A DNA stretch of 64,000 nt from Chordibacter sp038110535 (GTDB lineage: Bacteria; Verrucomicrobiota; Verrucomicrobiia; Opitutales; Seribacteraceae): positions 49,657 to 113,656 of the forward strand of contig JAYNJW010000001.1 of NCBI GenBank assembly GCA_038110535.1, in the 5' to 3' direction. Position 1 is the stretch's first letter, and each line of letters starts with the position of its first letter. This document shows, piece after piece, positions 1 through 8,808 of the stretch. Below the pieces are notes generated by a model, which saw only the letters and a program-made list of their open reading frames with translations, was not told where the DNA came from and did not search any database. Both the position numbers and the translations under genes were made by a program.

Positions 1-1224
1 GTGGTTGAAACCCTGCGGAAGGAAAGCCTGCTCGATTCTCTGGTGCTACAGCACTCCCACTTAGGCAGTCAGGTTCCCAATATGATCGAAATCCGTAAAT
101 TTGCCCAAGAAGCAAGCAGGCTGTTTATCGAGATAGGTAAACTCGGAGCCAATTTAAAGTACCTTGATCTGGGTGGCGGTCTGGGTGTGGATTACACGGG
201 AGAAAATTCATCCAGCCCGAATTCGATCAATTATTCTTTGGATGAATATTGTTACAGCCTAGTGGAAACGGTGGGCTTTGAAATGAACGATGCGGGAGTG
301 GAGCATCCCTGCATTGTTACGGAGAGCGGGCGGGCCTGTGTGGCTCAGTCATCCATGCTCCTTTTCAGCGTTTTGGAGAGCACCAGTTATGAAAGTGATA
401 GCGTTGTTGCACCTGAGGAGGGAGATCATCCTCTGCTTCGTTCCTTACTGGAAATATCAGATAGTTTAAATTCGGAAACTTTATTGGAATCCCTCAACGA
501 TGCGACCTATTATCGGGATGAATTGAGGGCTCTTTTTCGCAGGGGCAGGCTTTCCCTCCCCATGCTTGCCCGGGCAGAACGTGCACATCAACGGATACTT
601 GGGCAAATCCGGAAGTTAATGGATTCATTGAATGACACGGAATGGAGCGAGGAATTGAACCTGCGGGTACAAGGAATGGCCGATATTTATCACTGTAATT
701 TTTCTCTTTTCCAGAGCCTGCCTGATGTTTGGGCAATTGATCAGTTGCATCCGATTATTCCTTTAACCCGCCTGCATGAGAAGCCGGACCGTAATGCAGT
801 ACTGTGTGATGTTACTTGTGACAGTGATGGCCGGATTGATCGTTTCGTGGTTGCAGATGGCGTTTCCGATTGTCTTCCACTGCATAGCCTGCGGGAAGAT
901 GAGGAATATTATTTGGGTGCCTTTTTTGTTGGTGCTTATCAGGAAACCCTCGGTGATTTGCACAACCTTTTTGGTGATACAAATGTGGTGACTATCCGCT
1001 TGAAAGAAGATGGTGAATTTGAACTTCTTGACGAAGTGGAGGGAGACACCGTCTCTGAGGTTTTAAGCTATGTGGAATATGACCCCAAGAGATTGTTGGA
1101 GAAATTCAAAGCCCGGGCAGAACGAGCGGTGAAGGAGCACGGGGCCACCCTTGGAGAATTGAAAGAATTAGTGTCCACATATCGTGAAAGTCTAAGAGGG
1201 TACACTTATTACGAATCTGATTAA
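1..1224 (+). CDS. speA: Biosynthetic arginine decarboxylase, 5'-truncated by window edge
   Basis: C-terminal 407 residues of a PLP-dependent fold-III arginine decarboxylase, which converts arginine to agmatine, the first step of this polyamine operon. Visible motifs are the conserved HSHLGSQ near residue 18, the glycine-rich phosphate-binding LGGGLGVDY at 57-65, ESGRACVAQ near 108, and CDVTCDSDGRID near 269, which holds the cysteine that completes the active site at the dimer interface. Family members are about 630 aa, so roughly 220 N-terminal residues (start codon, PLP lysine) lie outside the window. The GTG at base 1 is simply an internal valine codon. The stop is followed 12 bp later by the carboxyspermidine dehydrogenase gene. 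Confidence 0.93.
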   Translation: MVETLRKESLLDSLVLQHSHLGSQVPNMIEIRKFAQEASRLFIEIGKLGANLKYLDLGGGLGVDYTGENSSSPNSINYSLDEYCYSLVETVGFEMNDAGVEHPCIVTESGRACVAQSSMLLFSVLESTSYESDSVVAPEEGDHPLLRSLLEISDSLNSETLLESLNDATYYRDELRALFRRGRLSLPMLARAERAHQRILGQIRKLMDSLNDTEWSEELNLRVQGMADIYHCNFSLFQSLPDVWAIDQLHPIIPLTRLHEKPDRNAVLCDVTCDSDGRIDRFVVADGVSDCLPLHSLREDEEYYLGAFFVGAYQETLGDLHNLFGDTNVVTIRLKEDGEFELLDEVEGDTVSEVLSYVEYDPKRLLEKFKARAERAVKEHGATLGELKELVSTYRESLRGYTYYESD

Positions 1225-1236
1225 GAAAGGAAAAAT

Positions 1237-2442
1237 ATGTCAAAAGTATTGGTTATTGGAGCCGGCGGGGTCGGCTCAGTTGCAGTTCATAAAATGGCAC
1301 AGTTACCTGAGGTTTTTTCCTCCATTGCACTGGCTAGCCGGAGAATATCTTCCTGTGATAAAATTGCCCATTCGGTAGAGGAACGATTGGGAGTTAAAAT
1401 TGAGACTGCAGAAGTGGATGCGGATGAAGTTGGACAAACTGTCCGCTTGCTCGAACGGGTTAAGCCTGACCTTTTGGTGAACCTTGCTTTGCCTTATCAG
1501 GATCTTCCCTTGATGGACGCATGTTTGGAAGCAGGGGTATCTTATCTGGATACCGCAAATTATGAGCCCAAGGATGAGGCCAAGTTTGAGTATCGCTGGC
1601 AATGGGAATACCAAGAGAGATTTGAAAAGGCGGGTCTCATGGCACTGCTGGGATCGGGGTTTGACCCTGGAGTGACCAATGTGTTCACCGCTTGGCTGGC
1701 CAAGCATCATTTTGACCACATGGATACCCTCGATATTCTAGACTGTAATGGCGGTGATCATGGTCATCCATTTGCCACTAATTTTAATCCAGAGATCAAT
1801 ATCCGCGAAGTAACTGCTCCCGCCAGGCACTGGGAAAAGGGAGAATGGGTAGAGACACCAGCTCTGTCTTTCAAGCAGACCTTCGATTTTCCGAAGGTGG
1901 GGGATAGAAATATGTATTTGATGTATCATGAGGAGCTAGAGTCCTTAGTGAAACATTTTCCTGATCTTCAACGAGCACGCTTTTGGATGACCTTTGGAGA
2001 TGCCTATTTGAAACATTTAGAGGTCCTGCAAAATGTGGGGATGACCTCGATTGAGCCGATTGTTTATCAGGGGCAGGAAATTATTCCGTTGCAATTTCTC
2101 AAGGCCGTTCTGCCAGACCCTGGTGGGCTGGGCGAACGCACCAAGGGAAGAACATGCATAGGAAATATAGTGACCGGAATAAAGGATGGCAGCCAGGTTA
2201 CCAAGTATTTGTTCAATGTCTGTGACCATGAAGCATGCTTTCGTGAAGTAGGAAGTCAGGCAGTGAGCTACACAACTGGAGTACCGGCAATGATTGGAGC
2301 GGCCCTGATGGTCCAAAAAATTTGGCAGGGCAGGGGGGTTTACAATATGGAACAGCTCGATCCCGATCCATTTATGAATATGCTCAACAAACATGGACTA
2401 CCCTGGGAGGTTTGTGAGCTTGATCATCCACTAAGTTTCTAA
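1237..2442 (+). CDS. Carboxynorspermidine/carboxyspermidine dehydrogenase (saccharopine dehydrogenase family)
   Basis: A 401-aa NAD(P)-dependent enzyme of the saccharopine dehydrogenase fold. It begins with a Rossmann motif (VIGAGGVGSV, residues 6-15), followed by the family signatures YLDTANYEP and GSGFDPGVTNVF. In this family putrescine or diaminopropane is condensed with aspartate semialdehyde and reduced to carboxyspermidine or carboxynorspermidine. Because agmatinase is encoded two genes downstream, putrescine is the likely substrate and carboxyspermidine the product (inference). An AAGGA-like Shine-Dalgarno sequence precedes the ATG. The stop overlaps the ATG of the decarboxylase by one base (TAATG), indicating translational coupling. 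Confidence 0.93.
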   Translation: MSKVLVIGAGGVGSVAVHKMAQLPEVFSSIALASRRISSCDKIAHSVEERLGVKIETAEVDADEVGQTVRLLERVKPDLLVNLALPYQDLPLMDACLEAGVSYLDTANYEPKDEAKFEYRWQWEYQERFEKAGLMALLGSGFDPGVTNVFTAWLAKHHFDHMDTLDILDCNGGDHGHPFATNFNPEINIREVTAPARHWEKGEWVETPALSFKQTFDFPKVGDRNMYLMYHEELESLVKHFPDLQRARFWMTFGDAYLKHLEVLQNVGMTSIEPIVYQGQEIIPLQFLKAVLPDPGGLGERTKGRTCIGNIVTGIKDGSQVTKYLFNVCDHEACFREVGSQAVSYTTGVPAMIGAALMVQKIWQGRGVYNMEQLDPDPFMNMLNKHGLPWEVCELDHPLSF

Positions 2443-3620
2443 TGCTTCCCACTCAAAGTGGAGGACCAGGTTCCTTCGCCCAGTTTGATTTAAGCCGGGT
2501 GCCTTCTCCCTGCTATGTGGTGGATGAGGCAAAAATTCGTTCGAATCTTCAAATCCTGCGGGATATTGGGGATCGTTCTGGTGCTCGGGTGCTTCTTGCC
2601 CTCAAAGCTTTTTCGATGTGGTCAACATCCGAATTAATCAAGGAATATCTGGACGGTTGCTGTGCCTCCGGGTTGTGGGAAGCTAAATTGGCCAGAGAGA
2701 AAAAGTTTGCACCCCAAATCGATTCCAAGGTTCTTTCCACTTTCTCGCCCGCCTATCGATCGGAGGAGTTGGAGGGGATATGTTCGCTTTCCGATCATGT
2801 GGTGTTCAATCATCCAGATGCATATGGGATTGATCAGGCAAAAAAAACAGGAGTCTCCGTCGGTTTGCGCATTAATCCGGAACTTTCGCTGGGTCTTGAC
2901 CCCAAATATGATCCATGTGCAGAGGGCTCTAGACTGGGTTATCCGATCAGTCAATTATGTGCAGAGAAATTATCCGGATTTGATGGGCTTCACTTTCATA
3001 CACTTTGTGAACAGAATTTCTCCCCCCTTTTGCAAACATGGAAAAAAGTAGAGCAAGAGCTCGGAGAGATTCTTGATCAATGCAAATGGATAAACCTAGG
3101 TGGTGGACATCATTGTACCCGCAATGATTATGACCGTGAAGGACTGGTAAGTTTACTTTCCGAAATTTCTCAAAAATATCAAATTCAAGTCTTCATTGAA
3201 CCCGGAGAAGCGGTTGCGTTGGATGCGGGCATCCTAGTCGGAAAAGTCCTAGATTTGATGCAATCCCAAAACAAGGCTCATGCCCTGCTTGATCTGAGTG
3301 CTACTTGCCATGCTCCGGATGTGATTGAGGCTCCTTACCGCCCCGCTCTACTGGGTGAAGTGGAGGGAGGTGGATACCCATATATCTTGGGTGGTTCTAG
3401 TTGCTTGACTGCAGATCATTTTGGCATGTACACCATGGACAAACCCTTGCAGCGCGGTGACAGGTTGGCTTTTTTGGATCAGGCCCATTATACCATGGTA
3501 AAAACCAACACTTTTAATGGGGTACCTTTACCATCCCTAGCCTTGTGGAATTCGCAAACAGATCAATTGTCGGTAATCAAAGAGTTTGATTATGAGGAAT
3601 TTGTAAATCGATTGTCATGA
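2442..3620 (+). CDS. nspC: Carboxynorspermidine/carboxyspermidine decarboxylase
   Basis: A 392-aa alanine-racemase-fold PLP decarboxylase that releases CO2 from carboxyspermidine (or carboxynorspermidine) to give spermidine (or norspermidine). The PLP lysine is K55 in LLALKAFSMW. Other family marks are LHFHTLCEQ, NLGGGHH, EPGEAVALDAG, the substrate-site block DLSATCHAPDVIEAPYRP and the LGGSSCLTADHFG cysteine motif near the C terminus. Start and stop overlap the dehydrogenase before it and agmatinase after it (ATGA at 3617). The pair forms the SAM-independent spermidine route known from Vibrio and Campylobacter. Confidence 0.94.
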   Translation: MLPTQSGGPGSFAQFDLSRVPSPCYVVDEAKIRSNLQILRDIGDRSGARVLLALKAFSMWSTSELIKEYLDGCCASGLWEAKLAREKKFAPQIDSKVLSTFSPAYRSEELEGICSLSDHVVFNHPDAYGIDQAKKTGVSVGLRINPELSLGLDPKYDPCAEGSRLGYPISQLCAEKLSGFDGLHFHTLCEQNFSPLLQTWKKVEQELGEILDQCKWINLGGGHHCTRNDYDREGLVSLLSEISQKYQIQVFIEPGEAVALDAGILVGKVLDLMQSQNKAHALLDLSATCHAPDVIEAPYRPALLGEVEGGGYPYILGGSSCLTADHFGMYTMDKPLQRGDRLAFLDQAHYTMVKTNTFNGVPLPSLALWNSQTDQLSVIKEFDYEEFVNRLS

Positions 3621-4465
3621 GCGAAGAAAATATTCAATTTTTGGGGTCTGAGCTGAAAGATACGGAAAACCAGCGTGGGGTCTCCAGGTTCCAAATTCTC
3701 CCCTGTCCCCTCGAAAAAACCGTAACTTATGGATCGGGAACATCAGCGGGACCCGCAGCCATCATTCGGGCAAGCCAAGAACTGGAACGATCCCCAATTT
3801 GCCAGCAGGGAATCTTTACCCAGAAACCTATCGATTGCTCGGTGACTCACCAAGAATGCTTGCAGGAACTATACACAAGGGCAAAGGGTATAGTGAGGAA
3901 AAACCACTTTCCCATTACTCTGGGTGGGGAACATTCACTAACCTGGGCTACCGTAAGAGGGATTTCCGATGCAATCGGCGAAAAAATAGGAATTGTTCAA
4001 GTCGATGCTCATGCGGATCTTCGGTATGCCTACGGAGGCAACCAACACTCTCACGCGAGTGTGATGAATCTACTGGTCAAAGATGGTCACAAAATCGCAT
4101 CCTTGGGGGTGCGGGCAATTTGCGAGGAGGAAAAACGAGTCCGTCTGGAAAAGGGTATCTTTTTTGTGGATGCAGAACAATTGGTTCGTTCGAATATAAG
4201 TTCGGTCGAACTCCCTGCAGATTTCCCCCAACTTGTGTATATAAGCTTCGATCTGGATGGATTGGATCCTGCGGTTATGCCCGCTGTAGGAACTCCGGTG
4301 CCGGGAGGATTGAGTTATTATCAGGCAATTGATTTGATTGAATCCGTGCTAAAAGGTCGTAATTGTGTGGGTTTGGATGTGGTTGAGCTTGCTCCAGTAG
4401 AATATGAAATAATTTCTCCTTTCACCGCTGCTTCTTTGGTTCAAAAACTTTTGGAGCTTGTTTGA
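3617..4465 (+). CDS. speB: Agmatinase (ureohydrolase)
   Basis: A 282-aa arginase-superfamily enzyme hydrolysing agmatine to putrescine and urea at a dimanganese centre. Metal ligands are visible in order: H106 in GGEHSL, D130/H132/D134 in DAHADLR, and D212/D214 in SFDLDGLDP. The gene has the normal family length. It overlaps nspC by four bases (ATGA). Together with speA upstream it supplies putrescine for the carboxyspermidine pathway, so the operon holds a full arginine-to-spermidine route. Other ureohydrolases (guanidinobutyrase, formiminoglutamase) cannot be excluded from motifs alone, but the neighbours favour agmatinase. Confidence 0.9.
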   Translation: MSEENIQFLGSELKDTENQRGVSRFQILPCPLEKTVTYGSGTSAGPAAIIRASQELERSPICQQGIFTQKPIDCSVTHQECLQELYTRAKGIVRKNHFPITLGGEHSLTWATVRGISDAIGEKIGIVQVDAHADLRYAYGGNQHSHASVMNLLVKDGHKIASLGVRAICEEEKRVRLEKGIFFVDAEQLVRSNISSVELPADFPQLVYISFDLDGLDPAVMPAVGTPVPGGLSYYQAIDLIESVLKGRNCVGLDVVELAPVEYEIISPFTAASLVQKLLELV

Positions 4466-4475
4466 GCTTAGTTCG

Positions 4476-4976
4476 ATGAAAACGGTGGAGGATATGATCA
4501 ATCATTTTTCAATGATTCCACATCCTGAGGGTGGATGGTTCAGGCGGAGTTATCAGTCGCATGATCAGATCGACTCACCCAATGGTGCTCGCCCGCTCAT
4601 GACCTCGATTTTTTATCTTCTCGAAAAAGAGGGGATTTCCCGATTACACCTATTGGACGCTGATGAGACCTGGTATTTCCATGGGGGAAGTCCTCTGCAA
4701 TTGCATCTTTTCCATGAGACCCGATATGAGGCATGTAAGCTCGGCAATCCGATCCAGGACAAAGATGCACATCCACAATATACAATACCAGCAGGCACGA
4801 TTTTTGGAGCTATTTCCACCCCGTGTTTAAATGAAGCGTTTTCTTTTGTTAGTTGTTCGGTCAGTCCCGGCTTTATTCAGACCGCTTTTTCCTGGCCCAA
4901 TATCCCGGACTTGAAAAGAAAGTTTAAAAATTATTCTCATTCAATTGAAAAACTAAGTATTTCTGTGAAATCTTAG
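4476..4976 (+). CDS. DUF985 cupin-family protein
   Basis: A 166-aa single-domain cupin of the DUF985/YML079w type. Typical marks are the N-terminal HPEGGWFRRSYQS, TSIFYLL, the cupin strand HLLDADETWYFHGGSPLQLHLF, and IPAGTIFGA. The biochemical role of the family is unsettled; members bind small ligands in a jelly-roll pocket. An in-frame TTG lies 18 bp upstream at 4458, inside speB, but the ATG at 4476 puts the conserved helix at the usual distance, so I chose it. The gene follows speB directly, so co-expression with spermidine synthesis is likely; a direct role in polyamine chemistry is only a guess. Confidence 0.8.
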   Translation: MKTVEDMINHFSMIPHPEGGWFRRSYQSHDQIDSPNGARPLMTSIFYLLEKEGISRLHLLDADETWYFHGGSPLQLHLFHETRYEACKLGNPIQDKDAHPQYTIPAGTIFGAISTPCLNEAFSFVSCSVSPGFIQTAFSWPNIPDLKRKFKNYSHSIEKLSISVKS

Positions 4977-4983
4977 CATAAGT

Positions 4984-5556
4984 ATGCAAAAAATCTTTTC
5001 ATGGGGAGCAGGGAAAATACTTGAAGTTGAGATTCCCCGCTGGCGGGAATGGGTACCAGAACTGATTAATGAATTTTTAGAGCATCAGGGTACCGCTGAA
5101 AAATCTCACAAAATTAAAGGAAGATGGGAAAATATCTATCTTGCCATCAACCATGTGCCTACTGCACGAATCCCGATCCGGTTTGCGAGGGATATCGCAC
5201 AAGAAATTTTAAACATTTCCAGTATTATTTTGTTTGAACCCTTGCCCGATTCATCCACCCCCTATCCACCCTTTTGGTTTAACCATGCAAAGACTGGCGA
5301 ATCGACCGGGCTGCATGACCATGCTCATCAATCCAAGATTTCAGGAGTGGTTTACTTGTCCTGCTCAAGCAATGCTGGCAACCTCTATTTTCATAAAGAT
5401 GGAGAGGTGGATTTAGAAATTATGCCAAGTGTGGGTAAGCTCGTGCTTTTTGAACCATGGATGCGTCATGGCGTGAGAGAAAATCGGTCGCTTGAAAATC
5501 GATTATCTTTGGCCTTTAATCTGTTTCCTTTCCCCTTGCCCGTCACAAATTTGTGA
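4984..5556 (+). CDS. Putative 2-oxoglutarate/Fe(II)-dependent oxygenase
   Basis: A 190-aa protein resembling the 2OG-FeII_Oxy_5 / TIGR02466 group. The HDHAH cluster at 111-115, followed by SKISGVVYLS, matches the metal-binding strand. The distal histidine is H162 in EPWMRHGV, and R173 in NRLSLAFNLF would bind the 2-oxoglutarate carboxylate. No signal peptide is visible, so it is probably cytoplasmic. It starts 7 bp after the cupin gene and ends the polyamine operon. The substrate is unknown; a hydroxylated polyamine or a modified protein are both possible. The fold assignment is moderate, based on motif order only. Confidence 0.65.
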   Translation: MQKIFSWGAGKILEVEIPRWREWVPELINEFLEHQGTAEKSHKIKGRWENIYLAINHVPTARIPIRFARDIAQEILNISSIILFEPLPDSSTPYPPFWFNHAKTGESTGLHDHAHQSKISGVVYLSCSSNAGNLYFHKDGEVDLEIMPSVGKLVLFEPWMRHGVRENRSLENRLSLAFNLFPFPLPVTNL

Positions 5557-5614
5557 TTTTCCAGATAATTTATTACGAAGTTTTCGATTGTAGTTTATTT
5601 TTTTGAGATTTTCG

Positions 5615-5643
5615 TTGTACATTGTGCCAACAAAGCTCATAAA
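5615..5643 (+). promoter_or_regulatory. Weak sigma-70-like promoter candidate for korAB
   Basis: In the 125-bp gap before korA there is a TTGTAC hexamer (5615-5620), a 17-bp spacer and CATAAA (5638-5643), matching the consensus at 3 and 4 of 6 positions. Predicted transcription would start near 5650, about 30 bp before the korA ATG. The region is AT-rich, so other hexamer pairs are possible. Confidence 0.25.
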
Positions 5644-5681
5644 ATCATTCGTTTTTTACTTATCTACCTACCCTCTACCAC

Positions 5682-7523
5682 ATGACCCAAGCCACCGATT
5701 CTTTTGAAGAAATCGAATCCGCGGTCGTTCGCTTCGCCGGAGATTCTGGCGATGGTATGCAGACGATCGGGGAACGCTTTACTGATTCTAGCGCCTTTGC
5801 AGGCAATGACATAGCTACCTTGCCAGATTTTCCTGCTGAAATCCGAGCACCCGCTGGAACCCTAGCTGGTGTATCTGGCTATCAGTTGCAGTTTGGAAGC
5901 CGTTCCATTCTCACACCTGGTGACGAGCCAGATGCTTTGGTGGCGATGAACCCTGCCGCACTCAAGGCAAATATCGGGGATTTGCCAGAGGGAGGAATGT
6001 TGGTTGTTAATGTCGATTCCTTCAAGAGTATGAATCTCAAGAAAGCTGGGTACGATACCAACCCTCTTGAAAACGAAGAATTTCGGAAAAAATACCAGTT
6101 AATCGAACTGGACCTGACCACTCTAACCAAGGATGCACTGGTAGAAAGCCCGTTAAAACCTTCGGACAAAGCGAGATGTAAAAACTTTTTTGCTCTCGGA
6201 TTTATGTGTTATGTCTATGGTCGTCCACTCGAACCAACCCTTACCTTTTTTGATCAAAAATGGGGAAAAAGATTACCGGATGTAGCCGAAGCAAATTCGA
6301 CTGCTCTTAAAGCAGGATTCAATTTGGGTGATACCATGGAAACTGCCCGCAACCGCTACCAATTGGCAAAGGCGGTGGTCCAACCTGGTGTATACCGAAA
6401 AATTTCTGGCAATGAAGCCCTGGTTTATGGATTGGTTGCGGGTGCACAATGTGCCAAACGCGAACTTCTTTATTCCGGTTACCCAATTACTCCAGCCTCT
6501 CCTGTTCTTGAAGGTTTATCTGCCTTAAAAAAATATGGCGTTAAAACAGTTCAAGCAGAGGATGAAATTGCGGCCATGGGGGTTGCGATTGGGGCAAGTT
6601 TTGCAGGTGATCTTTCCGTAGTGGCCACCAGCGGTCCAGGTATGTGTTTGAAGAGTGAATTTATCGGATTAGCAAGTATTACCGAGCTTCCAGTCATAAT
6701 TTGTAATGTACAGCGTGGGGGTCCCAGCACGGGATTGCCGACCAAGACTGAGCAGAGTGACTTATTGCAAAGTCTCTTTTCTCGTCATGGTGATTGTCCG
6801 TTACCAGTTATCGCAGCACATTCTCCCTCCGATTGTTTTGACTCGGCAATTGAGGCCTGCCGTATCGCCCTGACCTATTGTACTCCGGTTATTTTCCTTA
6901 GCGATCTTTATGTGGCTAATGGTGCAGAACCCTGGCTGGTTCCCAATGCTGCTGAACTTCCCACCATTGATGTTAAGTTCGCCGACCCAGACGAGCCTTA
7001 CATTTCGTATAGACGTGATCCCAACACCCTTGCTCGAACTCAGGCAATTCCTGGTCAGGTTGGTTTGGAGCACCGGATTGGAGGATTGGAAAAGTCTGAA
7101 GATGGGGGCGTTAGTTATGATCCCGAAAACCATGAGAAAATGACCAAGCTCCGGTCTGAGAAGGTGGAACGAATTGCCGATTCCATTCCTCCCATTGAAC
7201 TGCACGGTGATGGGCAAGGAGATTTACTAGTAATTGGTTGGGGGGGGACTTATGGTGCCATCACCTCTGCTGTGAAAGCGATGCAAGCGGAAGGATTTTC
7301 GGTATCGAGCCTGCACCTGCGATATCTCAACCCATTACCCAAGGATTTAGGTGGCATTCTCCAAAAATTCAAAAAGGTAATTATACCAGAGTTAAACCTT
7401 GGTCAATTAAGCTTCATCTTACGCTCCAAGTATTTGGTTGATGCAATCCCTTTGACTAAAGTGCAGGGCAAACCATTCAAGGTATCGGAATTACGAGACG
7501 CATTTCATAAGCAATTGTCCTAA
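5682..7523 (+). CDS. korA: 2-oxoacid (2-oxoglutarate):ferredoxin oxidoreductase, fused gamma/alpha subunit
   Basis: A 613-aa subunit combining the gamma domain (RFAGDSGDGMQTIG near residue 17, contacting CoA/TPP) with the alpha pyrimidine-binding domain. The alpha part starts near residue 245 (NEALVYGLVAGAQCA) and contains YSGYPITPASP, the catalytic-region QAEDEIAAMG and TSGPGMCLKSE. The complex oxidises 2-oxoglutarate to succinyl-CoA with reduction of ferredoxin and is oxygen-sensitive in many organisms. The C-terminal domain LLVIGWGGTYGAITSAVKAM is the usual domain II of this family. korB follows after 14 bp. No separate ferredoxin (delta) subunit is encoded here, as is typical of two-subunit enzymes. 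A 2-oxoisovalerate preference cannot be excluded. Confidence 0.9.
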   Translation: MTQATDSFEEIESAVVRFAGDSGDGMQTIGERFTDSSAFAGNDIATLPDFPAEIRAPAGTLAGVSGYQLQFGSRSILTPGDEPDALVAMNPAALKANIGDLPEGGMLVVNVDSFKSMNLKKAGYDTNPLENEEFRKKYQLIELDLTTLTKDALVESPLKPSDKARCKNFFALGFMCYVYGRPLEPTLTFFDQKWGKRLPDVAEANSTALKAGFNLGDTMETARNRYQLAKAVVQPGVYRKISGNEALVYGLVAGAQCAKRELLYSGYPITPASPVLEGLSALKKYGVKTVQAEDEIAAMGVAIGASFAGDLSVVATSGPGMCLKSEFIGLASITELPVIICNVQRGGPSTGLPTKTEQSDLLQSLFSRHGDCPLPVIAAHSPSDCFDSAIEACRIALTYCTPVIFLSDLYVANGAEPWLVPNAAELPTIDVKFADPDEPYISYRRDPNTLARTQAIPGQVGLEHRIGGLEKSEDGGVSYDPENHEKMTKLRSEKVERIADSIPPIELHGDGQGDLLVIGWGGTYGAITSAVKAMQAEGFSVSSLHLRYLNPLPKDLGGILQKFKKVIIPELNLGQLSFILRSKYLVDAIPLTKVQGKPFKVSELRDAFHKQLS

Positions 7524-7537
7524 TTAAAAAAACTTTC

Positions 7538-8557
7538 ATGAGCACTACCAATACGGAAGAGGGCAGCCTGACCAAGAAAGACTTCGTTACCCAGAACGAT
7601 GTTCGTTGGTGTCCTGGTTGTGGAGATTACGCAATTCTTAACGCGGTTCAAAGAACCTTACCCGAGCTTGGTGTGCCCAAGGAAAAATTTGTAGTGGTCA
7701 GCGGGATTGGATGTTCCAGCCGATTTCCGTACTACATGAACACCTATGGGTTTCATACTATCCATGGCCGGGCACCGACCGTGGCTACCGGGGTGAAATC
7801 AGCCAATCCTGATTTATCCGTTTGGTTGGTTACAGGTGATGGGGATGGTCTTTCCATTGGGGGAAACCATCTGATGCACTTGCTTCGAAGAAATCTCGAT
7901 ATTAATGTGCTTCTTTTCAATAATCGTATCTACGGTCTTACCAAGGGACAATACAGCCCGACCTCCGAGGTAGGAAAGAAGACGAAGAGCACGCCTGCAG
8001 GTTCCCTGGATTATCCAATCAATCCCTTATTGTTCGCCCTGGGGAGTGAAGCAACCTTTGTTGCCCGTACCACTGACACTGACCAAAAGCACATGGTGGA
8101 GACTTTCAAGGCTGCCCATGCACACAAGGGGACCTCTTTCGTGGAAATTTTCCAAAACTGTGTGATTTTCAATAATCATGCCTTTGACTCTGTCACAGGA
8201 AGAGAGGTACGAAGTGAACAAGCACTTCTGTTAGAGGAAGAAAAACCTCTGCGATTTGGAGAAAACAAGGGTATTCGTTTGAATGGGTTTGACCCTGAGA
8301 TTGTTGAGGTCGGTGATGGGGTCGATGAATCTGACCTAATCATCCATCAACCTAGGACATCCAACCCTGCCTATGCTTCTATATTGGCTCAAATGGCTTA
8401 TCCTACATTTCCCACACCTTTTGGGATTCTTCGTCAAATTGAAGGCAGGGAAACCTACGAAGATGCCTTGCATGACCAAATCAAATCTGCGCAGGCACAA
8501 GGAGTGGGTAATCTACAGGAATTACTTACTGGTAAAAGTTCGTGGGTGGTTGAATAA
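7538..8557 (+). CDS. korB: 2-oxoacid:ferredoxin oxidoreductase beta subunit
   Basis: A 339-aa TPP-binding subunit partnering KorA. C25 and C28 (WCPGCGDY), C59 (GIGCSSRF) and C208 (FQNCVIF) are the four ligands expected for the single 4Fe-4S cluster. The thiamine diphosphate motif is GDGDGLSIGGNH (100-111) continuing to NVLLFNNRIYGLTKGQYSPTS. The C terminus carries about 100 residues beyond the core, as in other two-subunit KGOR enzymes. It is translated with korA; the small membrane peptide and the CDGSH protein follow in the same direction. Confidence 0.92.
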   Translation: MSTTNTEEGSLTKKDFVTQNDVRWCPGCGDYAILNAVQRTLPELGVPKEKFVVVSGIGCSSRFPYYMNTYGFHTIHGRAPTVATGVKSANPDLSVWLVTGDGDGLSIGGNHLMHLLRRNLDINVLLFNNRIYGLTKGQYSPTSEVGKKTKSTPAGSLDYPINPLLFALGSEATFVARTTDTDQKHMVETFKAAHAHKGTSFVEIFQNCVIFNNHAFDSVTGREVRSEQALLLEEEKPLRFGENKGIRLNGFDPEIVEVGDGVDESDLIIHQPRTSNPAYASILAQMAYPTFPTPFGILRQIEGRETYEDALHDQIKSAQAQGVGNLQELLTGKSSWVVE

Positions 8558-8620
8558 ACATTCTTGTACTTTTCGAACCTCATTGACCCGCACTCTCTTT
8601 GTATTTAGTTAGACATTCTT

Positions 8621-8794
8621 ATGAGTTCACACGATTTTATAGATGACCCGAAATTTGGACATACCCGGATGAAATTGCCGGTTATTCTCGTGCCAGTTGC
8701 CATGTTTGCAGTATTGCTTGTGGGAATTATTGCATCTAAAGTATATGTCAATTCCGTGCTTTACTCCGACCATTCGCAAGAGTCTGGAGAATAA
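8621..8794 (+). CDS. Small single-pass membrane peptide (57 aa), unknown
   Basis: An ATG-started frame of 57 codons lies in the gap between korB and the CDGSH gene. It has a soluble N-terminal stretch (MSSHDFIDDPKFGHTR), one clear hydrophobic segment at about residues 19-38 (LPVILVPVAMFAVLLVGIIA), and a polar tail SDHSQESGE. It fits exactly between its neighbours, 63 bp after korB and 14 bp before the CDGSH start, in the same orientation, which supports its being real. I do not recognise a family. It could anchor or assist a redox partner of KorAB, but nothing in the sequence shows this. Confidence 0.6.
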   Translation: MSSHDFIDDPKFGHTRMKLPVILVPVAMFAVLLVGIIASKVYVNSVLYSDHSQESGE

Positions 8795-8808
8795 CTAACT
8801 CGATCATC

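Noticed and set aside
1..3. GTG at the first base as a start codon
   Set aside because: It lies in the middle of arginine decarboxylase; conserved sequence begins immediately and about 220 upstream residues are missing.
3799..4332. A 177-codon frame on the plus strand
   Set aside because: It overlaps speB in another frame and reads as arginine/glycine/cysteine-rich nonsense; speB carries all metal ligands.
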